DNA of 64,000 nt from Corynebacterium sp. MSK008 (GCF_030232585.1 NZ_JASPJX010000001.1:124001-188000); one strand, 5' to 3'. Positions 55,361 through 64,000 are shown, counted from the stretch's first letter. A program made the numbers and translations. The notes: generated by a model from the letters alone, not told the origin.

Positions 55361-56002
55361 GTGGAGCAGGCATACGTACGCCCCGCGGCGGAACTTGTCA
55401 CCCACGAGTTCGAGGTCAAGCGCTCCCGCTTCATCGGCTGGATCGCCCGCGCGACCACCGAGGACGAGGCGCGCGAAGTTATCAACGCCGCCCGTGAGGA
55501 CTACCCGGATGCGCGCCACCATTGCTCCGCATTTATCGTGCACCAAGACGGCGCGCAGCCCATCGAGCGTTCCTCCGACGATGGAGAGCCCTCCGGCACC
55601 GCCGGTAAACCCATGCTGGAGGTGCTCAAAGGCTCCGGCATGCAAGACGTTGTGGCGGTGGCGATCCGCTATTTCGGCGGCATCAAACTCGGCACCGGAG
55701 GGTTAGTCAGCGCCTACACCGAGTCCGTGGCTGACACCCTCGAGCGTGTCACCCGCGTCACGCGGGAGGTCCGCGAGCTGGGCACCGTGGACTTCCCCCA
55801 CGCCGAAGCCGGGCGCATCGAGTCGGAGCTGCGCACCGCGGGCGTCGACGTCGTGGACGTGGAATACGGCCGCGCCGCCACCTACACCCTGGCGTTCACA
55901 CCGGGGGAACGCTTGCGAGTGGAGGCGGTGCTCGCCGCCGCCACCCACGGCGGCGCCGAGATGAAAGAGGCTGGCTACCGCTGGGTCGAACGGGGCGCGT
56001 AA
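55361..56002 (+). CDS. YigZ/IMPACT family protein
   Basis: The 213-residue protein has the UPF0029 (IMPACT) N-terminal domain with KRSRFIGWIARAT, DDGEPSGTAGKPMLEVL and AIRYFGGIKLGTGGL. A C-terminal DUF1949-like domain follows. It may bind nucleic acid or modulate translation under stress; its molecular role in bacteria is not settled. The GTG lies 4 nt after the ilvA stop, suggesting co-expression. Confidence 0.88.
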   Translation: MEQAYVRPAAELVTHEFEVKRSRFIGWIARATTEDEAREVINAAREDYPDARHHCSAFIVHQDGAQPIERSSDDGEPSGTAGKPMLEVLKGSGMQDVVAVAIRYFGGIKLGTGGLVSAYTESVADTLERVTRVTREVRELGTVDFPHAEAGRIESELRTAGVDVVDVEYGRAATYTLAFTPGERLRVEAVLAAATHGGAEMKEAGYRWVERGA

Positions 56003-56007
56003 GGCGC

Positions 56008-56013
56008 TACACT
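56008..56013 (+). promoter_or_regulatory. -10 hexamer for leaderless small membrane gene
   Basis: TACACT ends 8 nt before the ATG at 56022; no Shine-Dalgarno lies between. Confidence 0.45.
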
Positions 56014-56021
56014 TAGAGCCC

Positions 56022-56255
56022 ATGACGATGCAGCCGCGCCCCAATGACCCGATCGCACAGCGCAAGGCCGCCGTGCGCCAATACTCCCGCAACGCCGTCC
56101 TGTGGGCCGGCGGCGGCGTGGCCGGAGGCATCGCATTCGGCCTGATCTTCGGTTCCTGGACAATCCTGTTCCTCGGCCTTGTCTTGGCTGTGGCCGGCGG
56201 GTTCAGCAACTGGAACAAGGTCCAGCGAATCATCAACCACAAGGACCAGTACTAG
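56022..56255 (+). CDS. small two-helix membrane protein
   Basis: The 77-residue protein has two closely spaced hydrophobic stretches (about residues 24-41 and 44-61), a basic N-terminus and a basic/Asn tail NWNKVQRIINHKDQY. It has no motif that I recognise. The -10 box just upstream suggests its own leaderless transcript. It precedes the S4-domain gene by 16 nt. Confidence 0.7.
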   Translation: MTMQPRPNDPIAQRKAAVRQYSRNAVLWAGGGVAGGIAFGLIFGSWTILFLGLVLAVAGGFSNWNKVQRIINHKDQY

Positions 56256-56271
56256 GTTGACTCAGCCAACC

Positions 56272-56640
56272 ATGGCGGCGGTGCGCATCGACGCCTGGCT
56301 GTGGGCCGTGCGCATCTTCAAAACCCGCAGCCAGGCCGCAGATGCGGTGCGCGCCGGGCACGTGAAAATTGACGGTAAGGCGGTGAAACCCGCCCAGCAG
56401 GTCGTGCCTGGTGAGACGGTGCGGGTGTGGAAGGACCACCGCGAATACATTCTCGAGGTGGCCGCGACCGTGAGCAAACGCGTCGGCGCGCCGATTGCCC
56501 GCTCCTGCTACATCGACCACTCGCCGCCGCCCCCGCCGCGCGATCTGTTTGCAGCCCCGCCGGTGCGCGACCGCGGCACGGGCCGGCCGACGAAGAAGGA
56601 GCGCCGAGAGATCGACCGGCTGATGGGCCGGCGCAAGTAA
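56272..56640 (+). CDS. S4-domain RNA-binding protein (Hsp15-like)
   Basis: The 122-residue basic protein is almost entirely an S4 domain: MAAVRIDAWLWAVRIFKTRS, then AVRAGHVKIDGKAVKP and VVPGETVRV. The Hsp15 family recognises stalled 50S subunits carrying peptidyl-tRNA after heat stress. A Pro-rich stretch and a basic tail RPTKKERREIDRLMGRRK follow. ATG at 56272 is used; an in-frame TTG at 56257 after a weak AGG site would add five residues. It ends 1 nt before the convergent relS gene. Confidence 0.85.
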   Translation: MAAVRIDAWLWAVRIFKTRSQAADAVRAGHVKIDGKAVKPAQQVVPGETVRVWKDHREYILEVAATVSKRVGAPIARSCYIDHSPPPPPRDLFAAPPVRDRGTGRPTKKERREIDRLMGRRK

Positions 56641-56641
56641 C

Positions 56642-57682
56642 CTACTCGCCGCGCAGCAGCTCCAAGCGGTTGGTCAGCCGCTTGCGCCGCACCTGGGGGC
56701 GGTTGCCGGCGTCCCAGGTGCGCTCGATGTGCTCGGTGCCGTAGCGGTTGAGCAACAGGTCGTCCACAATCCGCACCTGGCCCGGCACGAAGGGGTAGGA
56801 CAGCGAGTTGGAGATCGCCTCAATGTCCGCGGGGTTGGTCAGCTCGGCGACGTCGGAGACGTGCTCCATGCCGTGGGCGCGCAGAAGCTCGGTGCAGAAG
56901 CGGTAGTCGCCAGCGCGCGAGAGCGGGAACTGGTTGCCCAGTAGCACCGTGAGGATGCCCGGGAGGGTCTCCGGCGACAGCTCCGCGTCCACCTCCGTGT
57001 TGACCTTGTCGGCCGGGTCCTCCGGGTTTGCAAGCGCGGCGATCTGGTCGAACTGCTGGTCCGCAAGTTCAATCAACCCGGCCGCCAGTGTGAAGGCGCG
57101 GTCCACCTGCGGGTCCAGGTTCTCGGTGGCGCGCTTGTAGCGGATGTCGTGCTCGAACTCGGCCCAGGCGTGCTGCAGCACGGTGCGGATCTGCACCTCG
57201 AAGACCTGGCCGACGTAGTCTTCCAGCCCCTCGGACTGCTCCTGGACGCGCACGATCATGTGGTGCGAGCCGTAGCCGAAGCCGCCGGCCACGCGCGTTT
57301 CTTCGGCCTTGTCCACGCTTCGCAGCACTTCGAACTGGTCCGCCAACAGGCGCTGCACGGCCGGGATTTCGGTGGAGTGCAGCACCGTGATGCGCGCGCC
57401 GATGATGTCTTTGATGTCGTGCCATGGGTCGGGGTAGACCATCTCGCCGTCGTCGCGCGTCTTGCGCGCCTTTTCCTTCAGCGAGGTCCAGGACTTCACG
57501 CGCGCGTCCACGCGGTCGAAGTTGATGCCGGCGTCGCGCATGAGTTCGTGCAGCGCATGCCTAAACGTCGTGGCGGCATCCTCGTGTTCGCGCATCCAGG
57601 CAAAGTAGGTCGACCCGAGACGGGCGATGGTGTCGTCCATCGCCTTGTTTCGGGGCTTTGCGGGATGCTTTGCTGCGCTCAT
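56642..57682 (-). CDS. relS: small alarmone synthetase (RelS-like (p)ppGpp synthetase)
   Basis: The 346-residue protein has a RelA/SpoT synthetase domain with DIKDIIGARITVL, GGFGYGSHHMIV and EVQIRTVLQHAWAEFEHDI. There is no N-terminal HD hydrolase and no C-terminal TGS/ACT part, so it is a small alarmone synthetase; the C-terminal ~120 residues are helical and of unknown role. It resembles corynebacterial RelS. It lies 14 nt downstream of treY, so the two are probably co-transcribed. ATG at 57682 is preferred; longer frames run towards treY. Confidence 0.82.
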   Translation of the reverse strand: MSAAKHPAKPRNKAMDDTIARLGSTYFAWMREHEDAATTFRHALHELMRDAGINFDRVDARVKSWTSLKEKARKTRDDGEMVYPDPWHDIKDIIGARITVLHSTEIPAVQRLLADQFEVLRSVDKAEETRVAGGFGYGSHHMIVRVQEQSEGLEDYVGQVFEVQIRTVLQHAWAEFEHDIRYKRATENLDPQVDRAFTLAAGLIELADQQFDQIAALANPEDPADKVNTEVDAELSPETLPGILTVLLGNQFPLSRAGDYRFCTELLRAHGMEHVSDVAELTNPADIEAISNSLSYPFVPGQVRIVDDLLLNRYGTEHIERTWDAGNRPQVRRKRLTNRLELLRGE

Positions 57683-57696
57683 AACGGCGGGATAGC

Positions 57697-60072
57697 TTAC
57701 ATGGACAACAGCACCGCAGGTAGTTCGGCGCACAACTGAGACATTTCGACAGTGCCGGAGTATTCCCGCCCGGTGAGCCGGTCGGTCCAGGTGCCTTCGG
57801 GAAGGGTGAGGGTGGTGTCACGCCAGCCCCCGGCGCGCTCCAAGCTGAGCGGGGTGCGGGTTGCTACGGCGATGACCTGCGGTTCGTCGTCAAGAGTGCG
57901 CGCCATGGCCACTACGTGCTCGCGCGCGGGGCCTGCGGCGAAGATCGCGCGGTAACCGCCGTCGAGGAAGAGCTGTGGGCGCTCGCGGCGCAGGGTGAGG
58001 GCGGCGCGCACAATGCGCTGCTTATCGACGTCCTCCGGTGCCCCCTCGCCAGCACGAAGCGCCTGATAGTCGACGAAGCGGCGGTTGTCCGGGTCCACCA
58101 GCGAGAAGTCGAGGAATTCGGTGCCCTGGTAGGTGTCCGGGATGCCGGGGCCGACCAGCTGCAGGAGTTTGCGGCCGAGGGAAACGGTCACGCCGCCGCG
58201 GTCGAGGTCGCGGGCGAAGTCCGCGACGAGGCGTGTAGCGGGGCCATGCGTGAGGTGCGCAATCCACTCGGTCACTTGTGCCTCGTAGTCATGGTCGTTG
58301 TCGTACCAGCTCGTCAGCGTGTCCGCCTCACGCACAGCTTTGACCGCGTACGACTGCAGGCGCTGGGTGAATGCTTCGTCCGCGCGGCCGTCACGCGGCC
58401 ACGCGCCCAGCACGTTGTGCAACAGAAACAGGCCAGTGGCGGTGTCAAGCGGCGGGGTGAGCGCGAACACGTCGTCGACGAGCTGGCTGAATTCGCCCGG
58501 CACCTCAGAGATCTCGATCATGCGGGCGCGGGTGTCTTCGCTGCGTTTCGTGTCGTGCGTGGTCAGCGTTGTCATGGTGCGCGGCCATAACCTGCTGCGC
58601 TCGTCCTGCAGGAGGTGGAATTCAGCCTGGCTGACGCCGAATCGCCCGGGTGCGCCGCCGACTTCCTGCAGTGCTACCAGACGGCACGCGCGGTAGAACA
58701 GGGTGTCCTCCACCCCTTTGGCCATCACCGCTCCGCAGACCTGGGCGAAGCGGTGGGCCGCCTCGCCGTGCGCGGCCAAGGCAGCCGCAACAAGGTCGAG
58801 CGCCGCCGCGTCAAACCCGATTGGGCTCTGGGCCAATTCCGCAATCAGCGTCGCGGTCACTCTCGATAGCGAACGGTAGTCAGCGCGGTAGACGGGCATG
58901 CCGGCAACCAGTTCCACAAGCACCTCGGTGAGCGCCGTGTCGCTGACCTGGGAGCCTGCGGAAGAGAGGCTGTCGTGGCGCACCGCGCGGGCGAGCCTGC
59001 GGATCTCCGCAGCGAGCTCGTCTTCCGCAACGCGCGCTTTGAGCATCCACTCGGCCTTTTCCACAGCGTGCGCGTCCCAAGTGGTGCCGCTGAAGCGCAA
59101 CGCCACCGCACCCAGCGCGGTGGCGGCGTCGGTGTTGACAAACGCGCCGTCGAATTCGCGCAAGGCATCGTAGCCGGTGGTTCCGTCGACGTTCAGGCGC
59201 GGGTCCAGGGGCTCGTCCACGGCGAGGATCTTCTCCACGATCAGCCAGGTGTCCTGGCCGATGAGTTCGCGCAACCGGGTGAGGTAGCCGAACGGGTCGG
59301 TTAAACCGTCGGGGTGGTCGACGCGGACGCCGTCGATAAGTCCCTCGCCCACAAGTTCCTTAAGGCAGGCGTGGGTGGCGTTGAAGACGTCCTCGTCCTC
59401 CTGGCGCACGCCGGCCAGCCCGTTGATGGTAAAGAAGCGGCGGTAGGTGATGATGCCGTCGCGCCAGAATTTGAGCCGGTAGTGCTGCCTCGCGTGCACG
59501 GCAGCTGGGTCGTCGGAAAGCCCCGCGTAGCTGCCGGGCGCGAGCGGAAAGACGTGGTCGTAGTAGGTGAGCACGTCTTCGCCGTCGATGTGTTCCAGCT
59601 TCAGCGCGTCCGTGTCGCCTGGTGCGCCGAGGACCGGCAGCGCGATCTTGCCGCCCGCGCCGTTATCCGCGGCCCAGTCGATGTCGAAGAAGTGCGCGAA
59701 GTCCGAGTTCTGCCCGTGCTTCAGCACGTCCCACCACCACCGGTTGCGGCGCGGCACTTCCACGCCGAGGTGGTTGGGCACGATGTCCACCACCAGCCCC
59801 AGCCCGGCGTCGTGGGCGGCGCGGGCGAGCAGACGCAGCCCGTCAATGCCGCCGAGCTCCGGGTTGACCACGGTCGGGTCGATTACGTCGTAGTTGTGGT
59901 TGGACTCCGGCGCGGAGGCGAAGATCGGGGAGAGGTAGAGGTGCGAGACCCCGAGCTCGGCCAGGTAGGGCACGAGCTCGGCGGCCTGGGCGAAGCCGAA
60001 CTCGCGGCCGTGAGGGTCCGCGTGCGGGCCGCGCAGCTGCAGGCGGTACGTGGAGGTGATCGTGCGCTTCAC
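57697..60072 (-). CDS. treY: maltooligosyl trehalose synthase
   Basis: The 791-residue GH13 enzyme turns the reducing-end glucose of a maltodextrin into a trehalose unit, which TreZ then releases. It has SHLYLSPIFASAPESNHNYD, VDIVPNHLGV, the catalytic region LIDGVRVDHPDGLTDPFGYL and LIVEKIL, and the conserved LLQLVGPGIPDTYQGTEFLD. In corynebacteria trehalose is needed for mycolate transfer. The start at 60072 (GTG) is chosen because a -10 box lies 7 nt before it and homologues start at TSTYRLQ; a GTG three codons earlier exists. relS follows in the same direction. Confidence 0.93.
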   Translation of the reverse strand: MKRTITSTYRLQLRGPHADPHGREFGFAQAAELVPYLAELGVSHLYLSPIFASAPESNHNYDVIDPTVVNPELGGIDGLRLLARAAHDAGLGLVVDIVPNHLGVEVPRRNRWWWDVLKHGQNSDFAHFFDIDWAADNGAGGKIALPVLGAPGDTDALKLEHIDGEDVLTYYDHVFPLAPGSYAGLSDDPAAVHARQHYRLKFWRDGIITYRRFFTINGLAGVRQEDEDVFNATHACLKELVGEGLIDGVRVDHPDGLTDPFGYLTRLRELIGQDTWLIVEKILAVDEPLDPRLNVDGTTGYDALREFDGAFVNTDAATALGAVALRFSGTTWDAHAVEKAEWMLKARVAEDELAAEIRRLARAVRHDSLSSAGSQVSDTALTEVLVELVAGMPVYRADYRSLSRVTATLIAELAQSPIGFDAAALDLVAAALAAHGEAAHRFAQVCGAVMAKGVEDTLFYRACRLVALQEVGGAPGRFGVSQAEFHLLQDERSRLWPRTMTTLTTHDTKRSEDTRARMIEISEVPGEFSQLVDDVFALTPPLDTATGLFLLHNVLGAWPRDGRADEAFTQRLQSYAVKAVREADTLTSWYDNDHDYEAQVTEWIAHLTHGPATRLVADFARDLDRGGVTVSLGRKLLQLVGPGIPDTYQGTEFLDFSLVDPDNRRFVDYQALRAGEGAPEDVDKQRIVRAALTLRRERPQLFLDGGYRAIFAAGPAREHVVAMARTLDDEPQVIAVATRTPLSLERAGGWRDTTLTLPEGTWTDRLTGREYSGTVEMSQLCAELPAVLLSM

Positions 60073-60079
60073 GCCCCAC

Positions 60080-60085
60080 ACCCTA
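60080..60085 (-). promoter_or_regulatory. -10 hexamer for leaderless treY
   Basis: On the minus strand TAGGGT ends 7 nt before the GTG at 60072, consistent with a leaderless treY-relS transcript. Confidence 0.5.
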
Positions 60086-60664
60086 GCGGGATTGGTCGTC
60101 GAACAGCAGAGGAAAGCCCACGGAGTAGGTCATAACGTCCGCGCCGGGCAGGCACTGCGCCACATCCTCGGCGTTCGCGTCAAAGGCGAAGAGTTCACGC
60201 CCGTCGCGGGTGGCGTAGACCAGCCCGGTCTCCGGACGCAGCACGGCCTCGAAGTGGCGGTGCAACAAAGTAAACGGCTGCGGGTGGGCAAGCCACCAGG
60301 CGGCGGGGCTTCCGTGGCCGTCCACCTCGAAACCGCGCGGCAGCTTTTCGCAGTCCAGCGCGGCGGTGGGGCAGCGCACCAAAAACTCCGCGCCGTCGTC
60401 GCGTTGTGCCCGCGATACCAGTTGCTCCGCCGCGGCGTTCCATAGCTGGTGGGTGCTCACACCCGCGGCGCCGACTTCCTGGTGTGTGAGCCCGGTGGCG
60501 GTGGGCGAGTCGAACACGCATACCAGGCCAGGCGAGAGGCTGATGAAGGCGGTGGAGGCGCCGAATCCTGCGGCGATGCACGCGCGGGTCTCCGCGCTGT
60601 CCAAACGCGCAAGCCGCAAAGTGACCGCCTCGGCGGATACGGGTGCTGGTTGTAGAAGCTGCAT
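60083..60664 (-). CDS. conserved-looking cytosolic protein, unknown function
   Basis: The 193-residue protein has no signal peptide, membrane helix or motif that I can name. The composition is Ala/Leu-rich with paired histidines and aromatic residues (AAWWLAHPQPFTLLHRHFEA). It starts 53 nt after the exonuclease stop and ends 10 nt before treY on the same strand. The treY -10 box lies within its stop region, so treY has both read-through and its own start. Confidence 0.6.
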   Translation of the reverse strand: MQLLQPAPVSAEAVTLRLARLDSAETRACIAAGFGASTAFISLSPGLVCVFDSPTATGLTHQEVGAAGVSTHQLWNAAAEQLVSRAQRDDGAEFLVRCPTAALDCEKLPRGFEVDGHGSPAAWWLAHPQPFTLLHRHFEAVLRPETGLVYATRDGRELFAFDANAEDVAQCLPGADVMTYSVGFPLLFDDQSR

Positions 60665-60717
60665 GGCTACTTAGACGCAGCCGCACCCGCCCCGGTTCCC
60701 TCCGCGCAGAAAATTTT

Positions 60718-62106
60718 TTAAAACGGCGGCGTTTCGTCCAGTCCCAGCGCCTCAAGCAGCTGGTCGGCCTGCCAGATCTGGATGTCCTGGCCCTTGTCCT
60801 TCAGCTCGCGGGCGCGCTTCTCCTTCGACGTCACTGTCGCCCATTCGCCGACCACCAGCACGGTGGTCTTTTTGGTCACGTTCTTGCCCACCTGCGCGCC
60901 CTGCTCGGCAATCTTCTGCCACAGCTCGCCCTTGTCGTGCGGCTCGAACTCGCCGGTCAGCGTGACGTTTTCGCCGTAGAGCGGCGCATTCGGGTCCGCC
61001 GCCGCGTTCGGCTCCGGCACGGTGTCCGGGGTGGCCACGGACTGCCAGGGCCGCTGGGGGCCTTTGCTTGGCGACGGCTTCGCCGGGCCCGCCTGATTCG
61101 ACCCCTGCGGCGCCGCAGAGGCCGCGACCGCAGCGGACACGCCGCCCTGGGCCGCCTTCTCCGCCTGCATCGCGCGGCCCGCCCCGGAGCGGTCGCGCAG
61201 CACCGGAGTCACGCGTGCGGCGTCGATGGAGCCGAGGGTGAAGCCAGAGTCGTGCACGAAGCTCATCAGGCTGCCGGTGTGGCCGGCCTGGCGTGCCAGC
61301 CCCACCATCACGCCGGCGCAGGCCGCGGCGTCCTCGCACGCGTCGTGGTGGTTATCCAGCGTGATGCCGAAGTGCTCCGCCAGGGTGGGCAGGCGGTGGT
61401 TGGCCACGTCCAGCTTGGTGGCGCGCGCCTGGGCGAGCGTGCAGGCGAACAGCATCTGGGGCACCTCCACGTCGGAGGCCCGGCAGGCGTCGCGCAACGC
61501 GGACGCGTCGAACTGGGCGTTGTGCGCCACCAGCGGCAGGTCGCCGACGAACTCGGCCATCTTCGGGATGCAGTCGCACACGTCCGGCGCGTCGGCGACG
61601 TCCTTCTCGGTGATGCCGTGGATGGCCACGTTGCCCTCTTCGAACTGGGCCAAGGTCGCCGGCGGCTTGCACAGCCAGGAGGCACGGTCCACCTCCTCGC
61701 CGTCGACGATCTTCACCAGCCCGATCTGGCAGATCGAACCCCAGCGGCGGTTTGCGGTCTCCACATCGAAGCCGACGAAAGAAAAGCCCGGAATGCCGGC
61801 GCCGCCGGCCACGGTCCCGGTGGCGGGGGCGTTGCCATGCTTTGCGTCGTCGAGAAGCTTACAAAGCTCTTTGGGGCCCTCCTCGTCGCCGGGGGCAAAC
61901 CAGACGGCCAAGGTGTCGCCGCCGGTGTCGATGTCCACGCGCGAGCGGGTCCACGCGTCACCCGCGACGGAGGTGGTGCCCGCGATGTCGGCGATGGCCA
62001 CCTCGCGGGACTCGCTGCCGCCTTGCAGCGACGCCGCGAGCGCGGTGGGGGTGAGGGTGAGAGCCTCGTTGGTCACGGTCAACGTTGCGCCGTGCGCGGT
62101 GATCAT
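60718..62106 (-). CDS. DEDDh exonuclease with C-terminal BRCT domain
   Basis: The 462-residue protein has a ~95-residue N-terminal region of beta character and then a DEDDh exonuclease domain. The metal ligands are D114 and E116 in GFDVETANRRWGSICQIG, and HNAQFDASALRDAC and HHDACEDAAACAGV carry further ligands. The third part is a Pro/Ala linker and a BRCT domain (about 385-462, VTLTGEFEPHDKGELWQKI). It resembles DNA polymerase III epsilon-type proofreading nucleases fused to BRCT. Function in repair or DNA processing is inferred. The ATG overlaps the glgX stop by 4 nt (ATGA). Confidence 0.82.
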   Translation of the reverse strand: MITAHGATLTVTNEALTLTPTALAASLQGGSESREVAIADIAGTTSVAGDAWTRSRVDIDTGGDTLAVWFAPGDEEGPKELCKLLDDAKHGNAPATGTVAGGAGIPGFSFVGFDVETANRRWGSICQIGLVKIVDGEEVDRASWLCKPPATLAQFEEGNVAIHGITEKDVADAPDVCDCIPKMAEFVGDLPLVAHNAQFDASALRDACRASDVEVPQMLFACTLAQARATKLDVANHRLPTLAEHFGITLDNHHDACEDAAACAGVMVGLARQAGHTGSLMSFVHDSGFTLGSIDAARVTPVLRDRSGAGRAMQAEKAAQGGVSAAVAASAAPQGSNQAGPAKPSPSKGPQRPWQSVATPDTVPEPNAAADPNAPLYGENVTLTGEFEPHDKGELWQKIAEQGAQVGKNVTKKTTVLVVGEWATVTSKEKRARELKDKGQDIQIWQADQLLEALGLDETPPF

Positions 62107-64000
62107 TGCTGGCTGGCCTCCGTATTTCCTTCGCCTGCGGGTGGTTGGGTGCGGCGCAGCACCACGGTGGAACGCTGGCCCACGGTCACAGCCGCGCCGG
62201 GCTGGACCGGCTCCGCGTCCTCGCGCACGCCGAGCGGCTCGGTGGTGTCCACGACAACCTCCCACTCGTCGCCGAACTCAGCGCCCGGGACCGTGAAGTC
62301 GATGTCTTCGTAGTGGGCGTTGAACATCAGCAGGAAGGAATCATCCACCACGCGCTGTCCGCGCGCGTCCGGCTCGGCGATGGCGTCGCCGTCCAAGAAC
62401 ACCATCAGAGCACGACCGAACGGCGTATTCCAATCCTCCTGCGTCATCAACGTGCACTCAGGCGTGAGCCACGCGATCTCGCGGCCGTGCTCCTCGTCGC
62501 CCAACGCGCCGCCGGCGAGAAAGCGGCGGCGGCGGAACACCGGGTGGTCACGGCGCAGTTCGATCAGCCGCCGCGTGAAGTCGTGCAGGTCGGCCGCTTC
62601 CTCCAGCTTGGACCAGTCCATCCAGGCGATCTCGTTGTCCTGGCAGTAGACGTTGTTGTTGCCGCCCTGGGTACGCGCGATCTCGTCGCCGTGGGCGAGC
62701 ATCGGGGTGCCTTGAGACAGCAGCAGGGTAGTCAGGAAGTTGCGGCGCTGGCGCGCCCGCAGCTCGAGCACCTCCGGGTCGTCCGTCTCGCCTTCCGCAC
62801 CGCAGTTCCAGGAGCGATTGTGGCTCTCGCCGTCGCGGTTGTCCTCGCCGTTGGCCTCGTTGTGCTTGTCGTTGTAGCTGACCAGGTCGTTGAGGGTGAA
62901 ACCGTCGTGGGCGGTGATGAAGTTGATGGACGCGGTGGGGCGCCGGCCGTTGTGCTGGTACAGGTCGGATGAGCCGGTCAGCCGCGAGGCGAACTCGCCG
63001 AGGGTGGAGTCCTCGCCGCGCCAGAAGTCACGCATGGTGTCGCGGTACTTGCCGTTCCACTCGCTCCACAGTGCGGGGAAGTTGCCCACCTGGTAGCCGC
63101 CTTCGCCCACGTCCCACGGCTCCGCAATGAGCTTGACCTGGCTAACCACAGGGTCCTGCTGCACCAGGTCGAAGAACGTGGCCAAACGGTCCACGTCCGA
63201 GAACTCGCGGGCCAGGGTAGAGGCGAGGTCGAAGCGGAAACCGTCCACGTGCATGTCCGTGACCCAGTAGCGCAGTGAATCCATGATCAGCTGCAGCGAG
63301 TGCGGGTAGCGCACATTAAACGAGTTTCCGGTGCCGGTGTAGTCCATGTAGTGGAACTTGTCGTCGTCCACCAGACGGTAGTACGCCTCGTTGTCGATGC
63401 CGCGGAACGCGATGGTCGGGCCCATGTGGTTGCCCTCGGCGGTGTGGTTGTACACCACGTCCAGGATGACCTCGATGCCCGCCTCGTGGTACGTGCGCAC
63501 CATCTGTTTGAACTCGGCCACCGCGTCGCCCGGGGCGGTGGATGAGGCGTAGTTGTTTTCCGGGGCGAAAAAGCCGAACGTGTTGTAGCCCCAGTAGTTG
63601 CGCAGGCCAAGGTCGCGCAGGCGGTCGTCCTGCAGGAACTGGTGCACCGGCAGAAGCTCAATCGCGGTCACACCCAGGTCCTTGAGATAGTCCACCATCA
63701 CCGGGTGCGCCATGCCGGCGTACGTGCCGCGCAGGTCCTCCGGGATGCCGGGGTGGGTCTGCGTCATGCCCTTGACGTGGCATTCGTAGATGACGGATTC
63801 GCCTTCGGGGGTCTTCGGCGCGCGGTCGTCGCCCCAGTCGAAGAACGGGTTGATCACCACGGACAGCATCGTGTGGCCCAGCGAGTCCTCTTCGTTGCGG
63901 CCCGAGCCCGGTTCGTCCGCGTGCACGTCGTAGGAAAACAGCGAGGAGTGCTGGTCGAATTCGCCGTCGAAGGCGCGCGCGTACGGGTCCACCAGCAGCT
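62103..64000 (-). CDS. glgX: glycogen debranching enzyme GlgX, C-terminal part
   Basis: This GH13 isoamylase-type enzyme is cut by the window end; the frame is open at 64000 and only the last ~630 residues are present. The N-terminal CBM48 part is missing. The nucleophile Asp is in DGFRFDLAST, the acid/base Glu in KLIAEPWDVG and the transition-state His-Asp in FITAHDGFTL. It removes alpha-1,6 branches from limit dextrins and supplies maltodextrins to TreY and the maltodextrin pathway. Its stop overlaps the exonuclease start (ATGA). Confidence 0.92.
   Translation of the reverse strand, partial: LLVDPYARAFDGEFDQHSSLFSYDVHADEPGSGRNEEDSLGHTMLSVVINPFFDWGDDRAPKTPEGESVIYECHVKGMTQTHPGIPEDLRGTYAGMAHPVMVDYLKDLGVTAIELLPVHQFLQDDRLRDLGLRNYWGYNTFGFFAPENNYASSTAPGDAVAEFKQMVRTYHEAGIEVILDVVYNHTAEGNHMGPTIAFRGIDNEAYYRLVDDDKFHYMDYTGTGNSFNVRYPHSLQLIMDSLRYWVTDMHVDGFRFDLASTLAREFSDVDRLATFFDLVQQDPVVSQVKLIAEPWDVGEGGYQVGNFPALWSEWNGKYRDTMRDFWRGEDSTLGEFASRLTGSSDLYQHNGRRPTASINFITAHDGFTLNDLVSYNDKHNEANGEDNRDGESHNRSWNCGAEGETDDPEVLELRARQRRNFLTTLLLSQGTPMLAHGDEIARTQGGNNNVYCQDNEIAWMDWSKLEEAADLHDFTRRLIELRRDHPVFRRRRFLAGGALGDEEHGREIAWLTPECTLMTQEDWNTPFGRALMVFLDGDAIAEPDARGQRVVDDSFLLMFNAHYEDIDFTVPGAEFGDEWEVVVDTTEPLGVREDAEPVQPGAAVTVGQRSTVVLRRTQPPAGEGNTEASQQ

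Overview
This is a contiguous stretch of high-GC actinobacterial chromosome, and gene content and order point to Corynebacterium. The markers are a mannosyl-/lipomannan glycosyltransferase pair (PimB'-like and MptA-like), a class II DAHP synthase, PknL next to an Rv2175c homologue, a meso-DAP-type murE, a complete division and cell-wall (dcw) cluster running from mraZ to divIVA, an actinobacterial ileS T-box, and the treY/relS/glgX neighbourhood. The species cannot be named from this window. I saw no rRNA, tRNA, CRISPR array, prophage or insertion sequence with a transposase.

Layout. 1-5.6 kb: end of an NlpC/P60 hydrolase, pimB-like, glk, plsC, a small membrane protein, a DEDD exoribonuclease and aroG. 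5.6-6.7 kb: a repeat island of 92-bp units built from short palindromes, interrupted by a lower-GC membrane-protein gene. 6.7-12.6 kb: pknL divergent from the Rv2175c-like gene, the mptA/idsA/GNAT operon on the minus strand, then a HEPN-type gene and a DUF3040 gene. 12.6-32.3 kb: the dcw cluster (mraZ, rsmH, ftsL, ftsI, murE, murF, mraY, murD, ftsW, murG, murC, ftsQ, ftsZ, pgeF, yggS-like, sepF, yggT-like, divIVA), all on the plus strand. 32.3-35.8 kb: T-box and ileS. 35.8-37.5 kb: a second palindrome array and a DUF222/HNH endonuclease gene. 37.6-50.8 kb: dinB, asparaginase, two lipoproteins, lspA, rluD, an unknown secreted protein, a MacAB-like exporter and dnaE. 50.9-53.9 kb: three minus-strand genes for secreted or surface-anchored proteins, two with Thr/Pro repeats. 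54.0-64.0 kb: ilvA, a YigZ-like gene, a small membrane protein, an S4 protein, then minus-strand relS, treY, an unknown gene, an exonuclease-BRCT protein and a truncated glgX.

How the genes work together. The central block makes lipid II (MurC/D/E/F, MraY, MurG), polymerises and crosslinks it (FtsW, FtsI), and organises the septum and poles (FtsZ, SepF, FtsQ, FtsL, DivIVA). IdsA supplies prenyl chains for polyprenyl-phosphate carriers, and MptA is the type of enzyme that uses such a carrier for lipomannan. LspA matures the lipoproteins encoded nearby. TreY and GlgX act on glycogen and maltodextrin to feed trehalose, and relS sits directly behind treY.

Regulation visible in the DNA includes many likely leaderless genes (a TAnnnT -10 hexamer 7-9 nt before the start codon), overlapping -10 boxes for divergent pknL and the Rv2175c homologue, GTGGG box arrays before mraZ, hairpins in the ftsZ leader, and a translational T-box for ileS. 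The least explained element is the palindrome family built on CTATGCAGCTGCATAG, present in two intergenic clusters plus one isolated copy, with recurrent 46/92-bp spacing. Its function is unknown to me.
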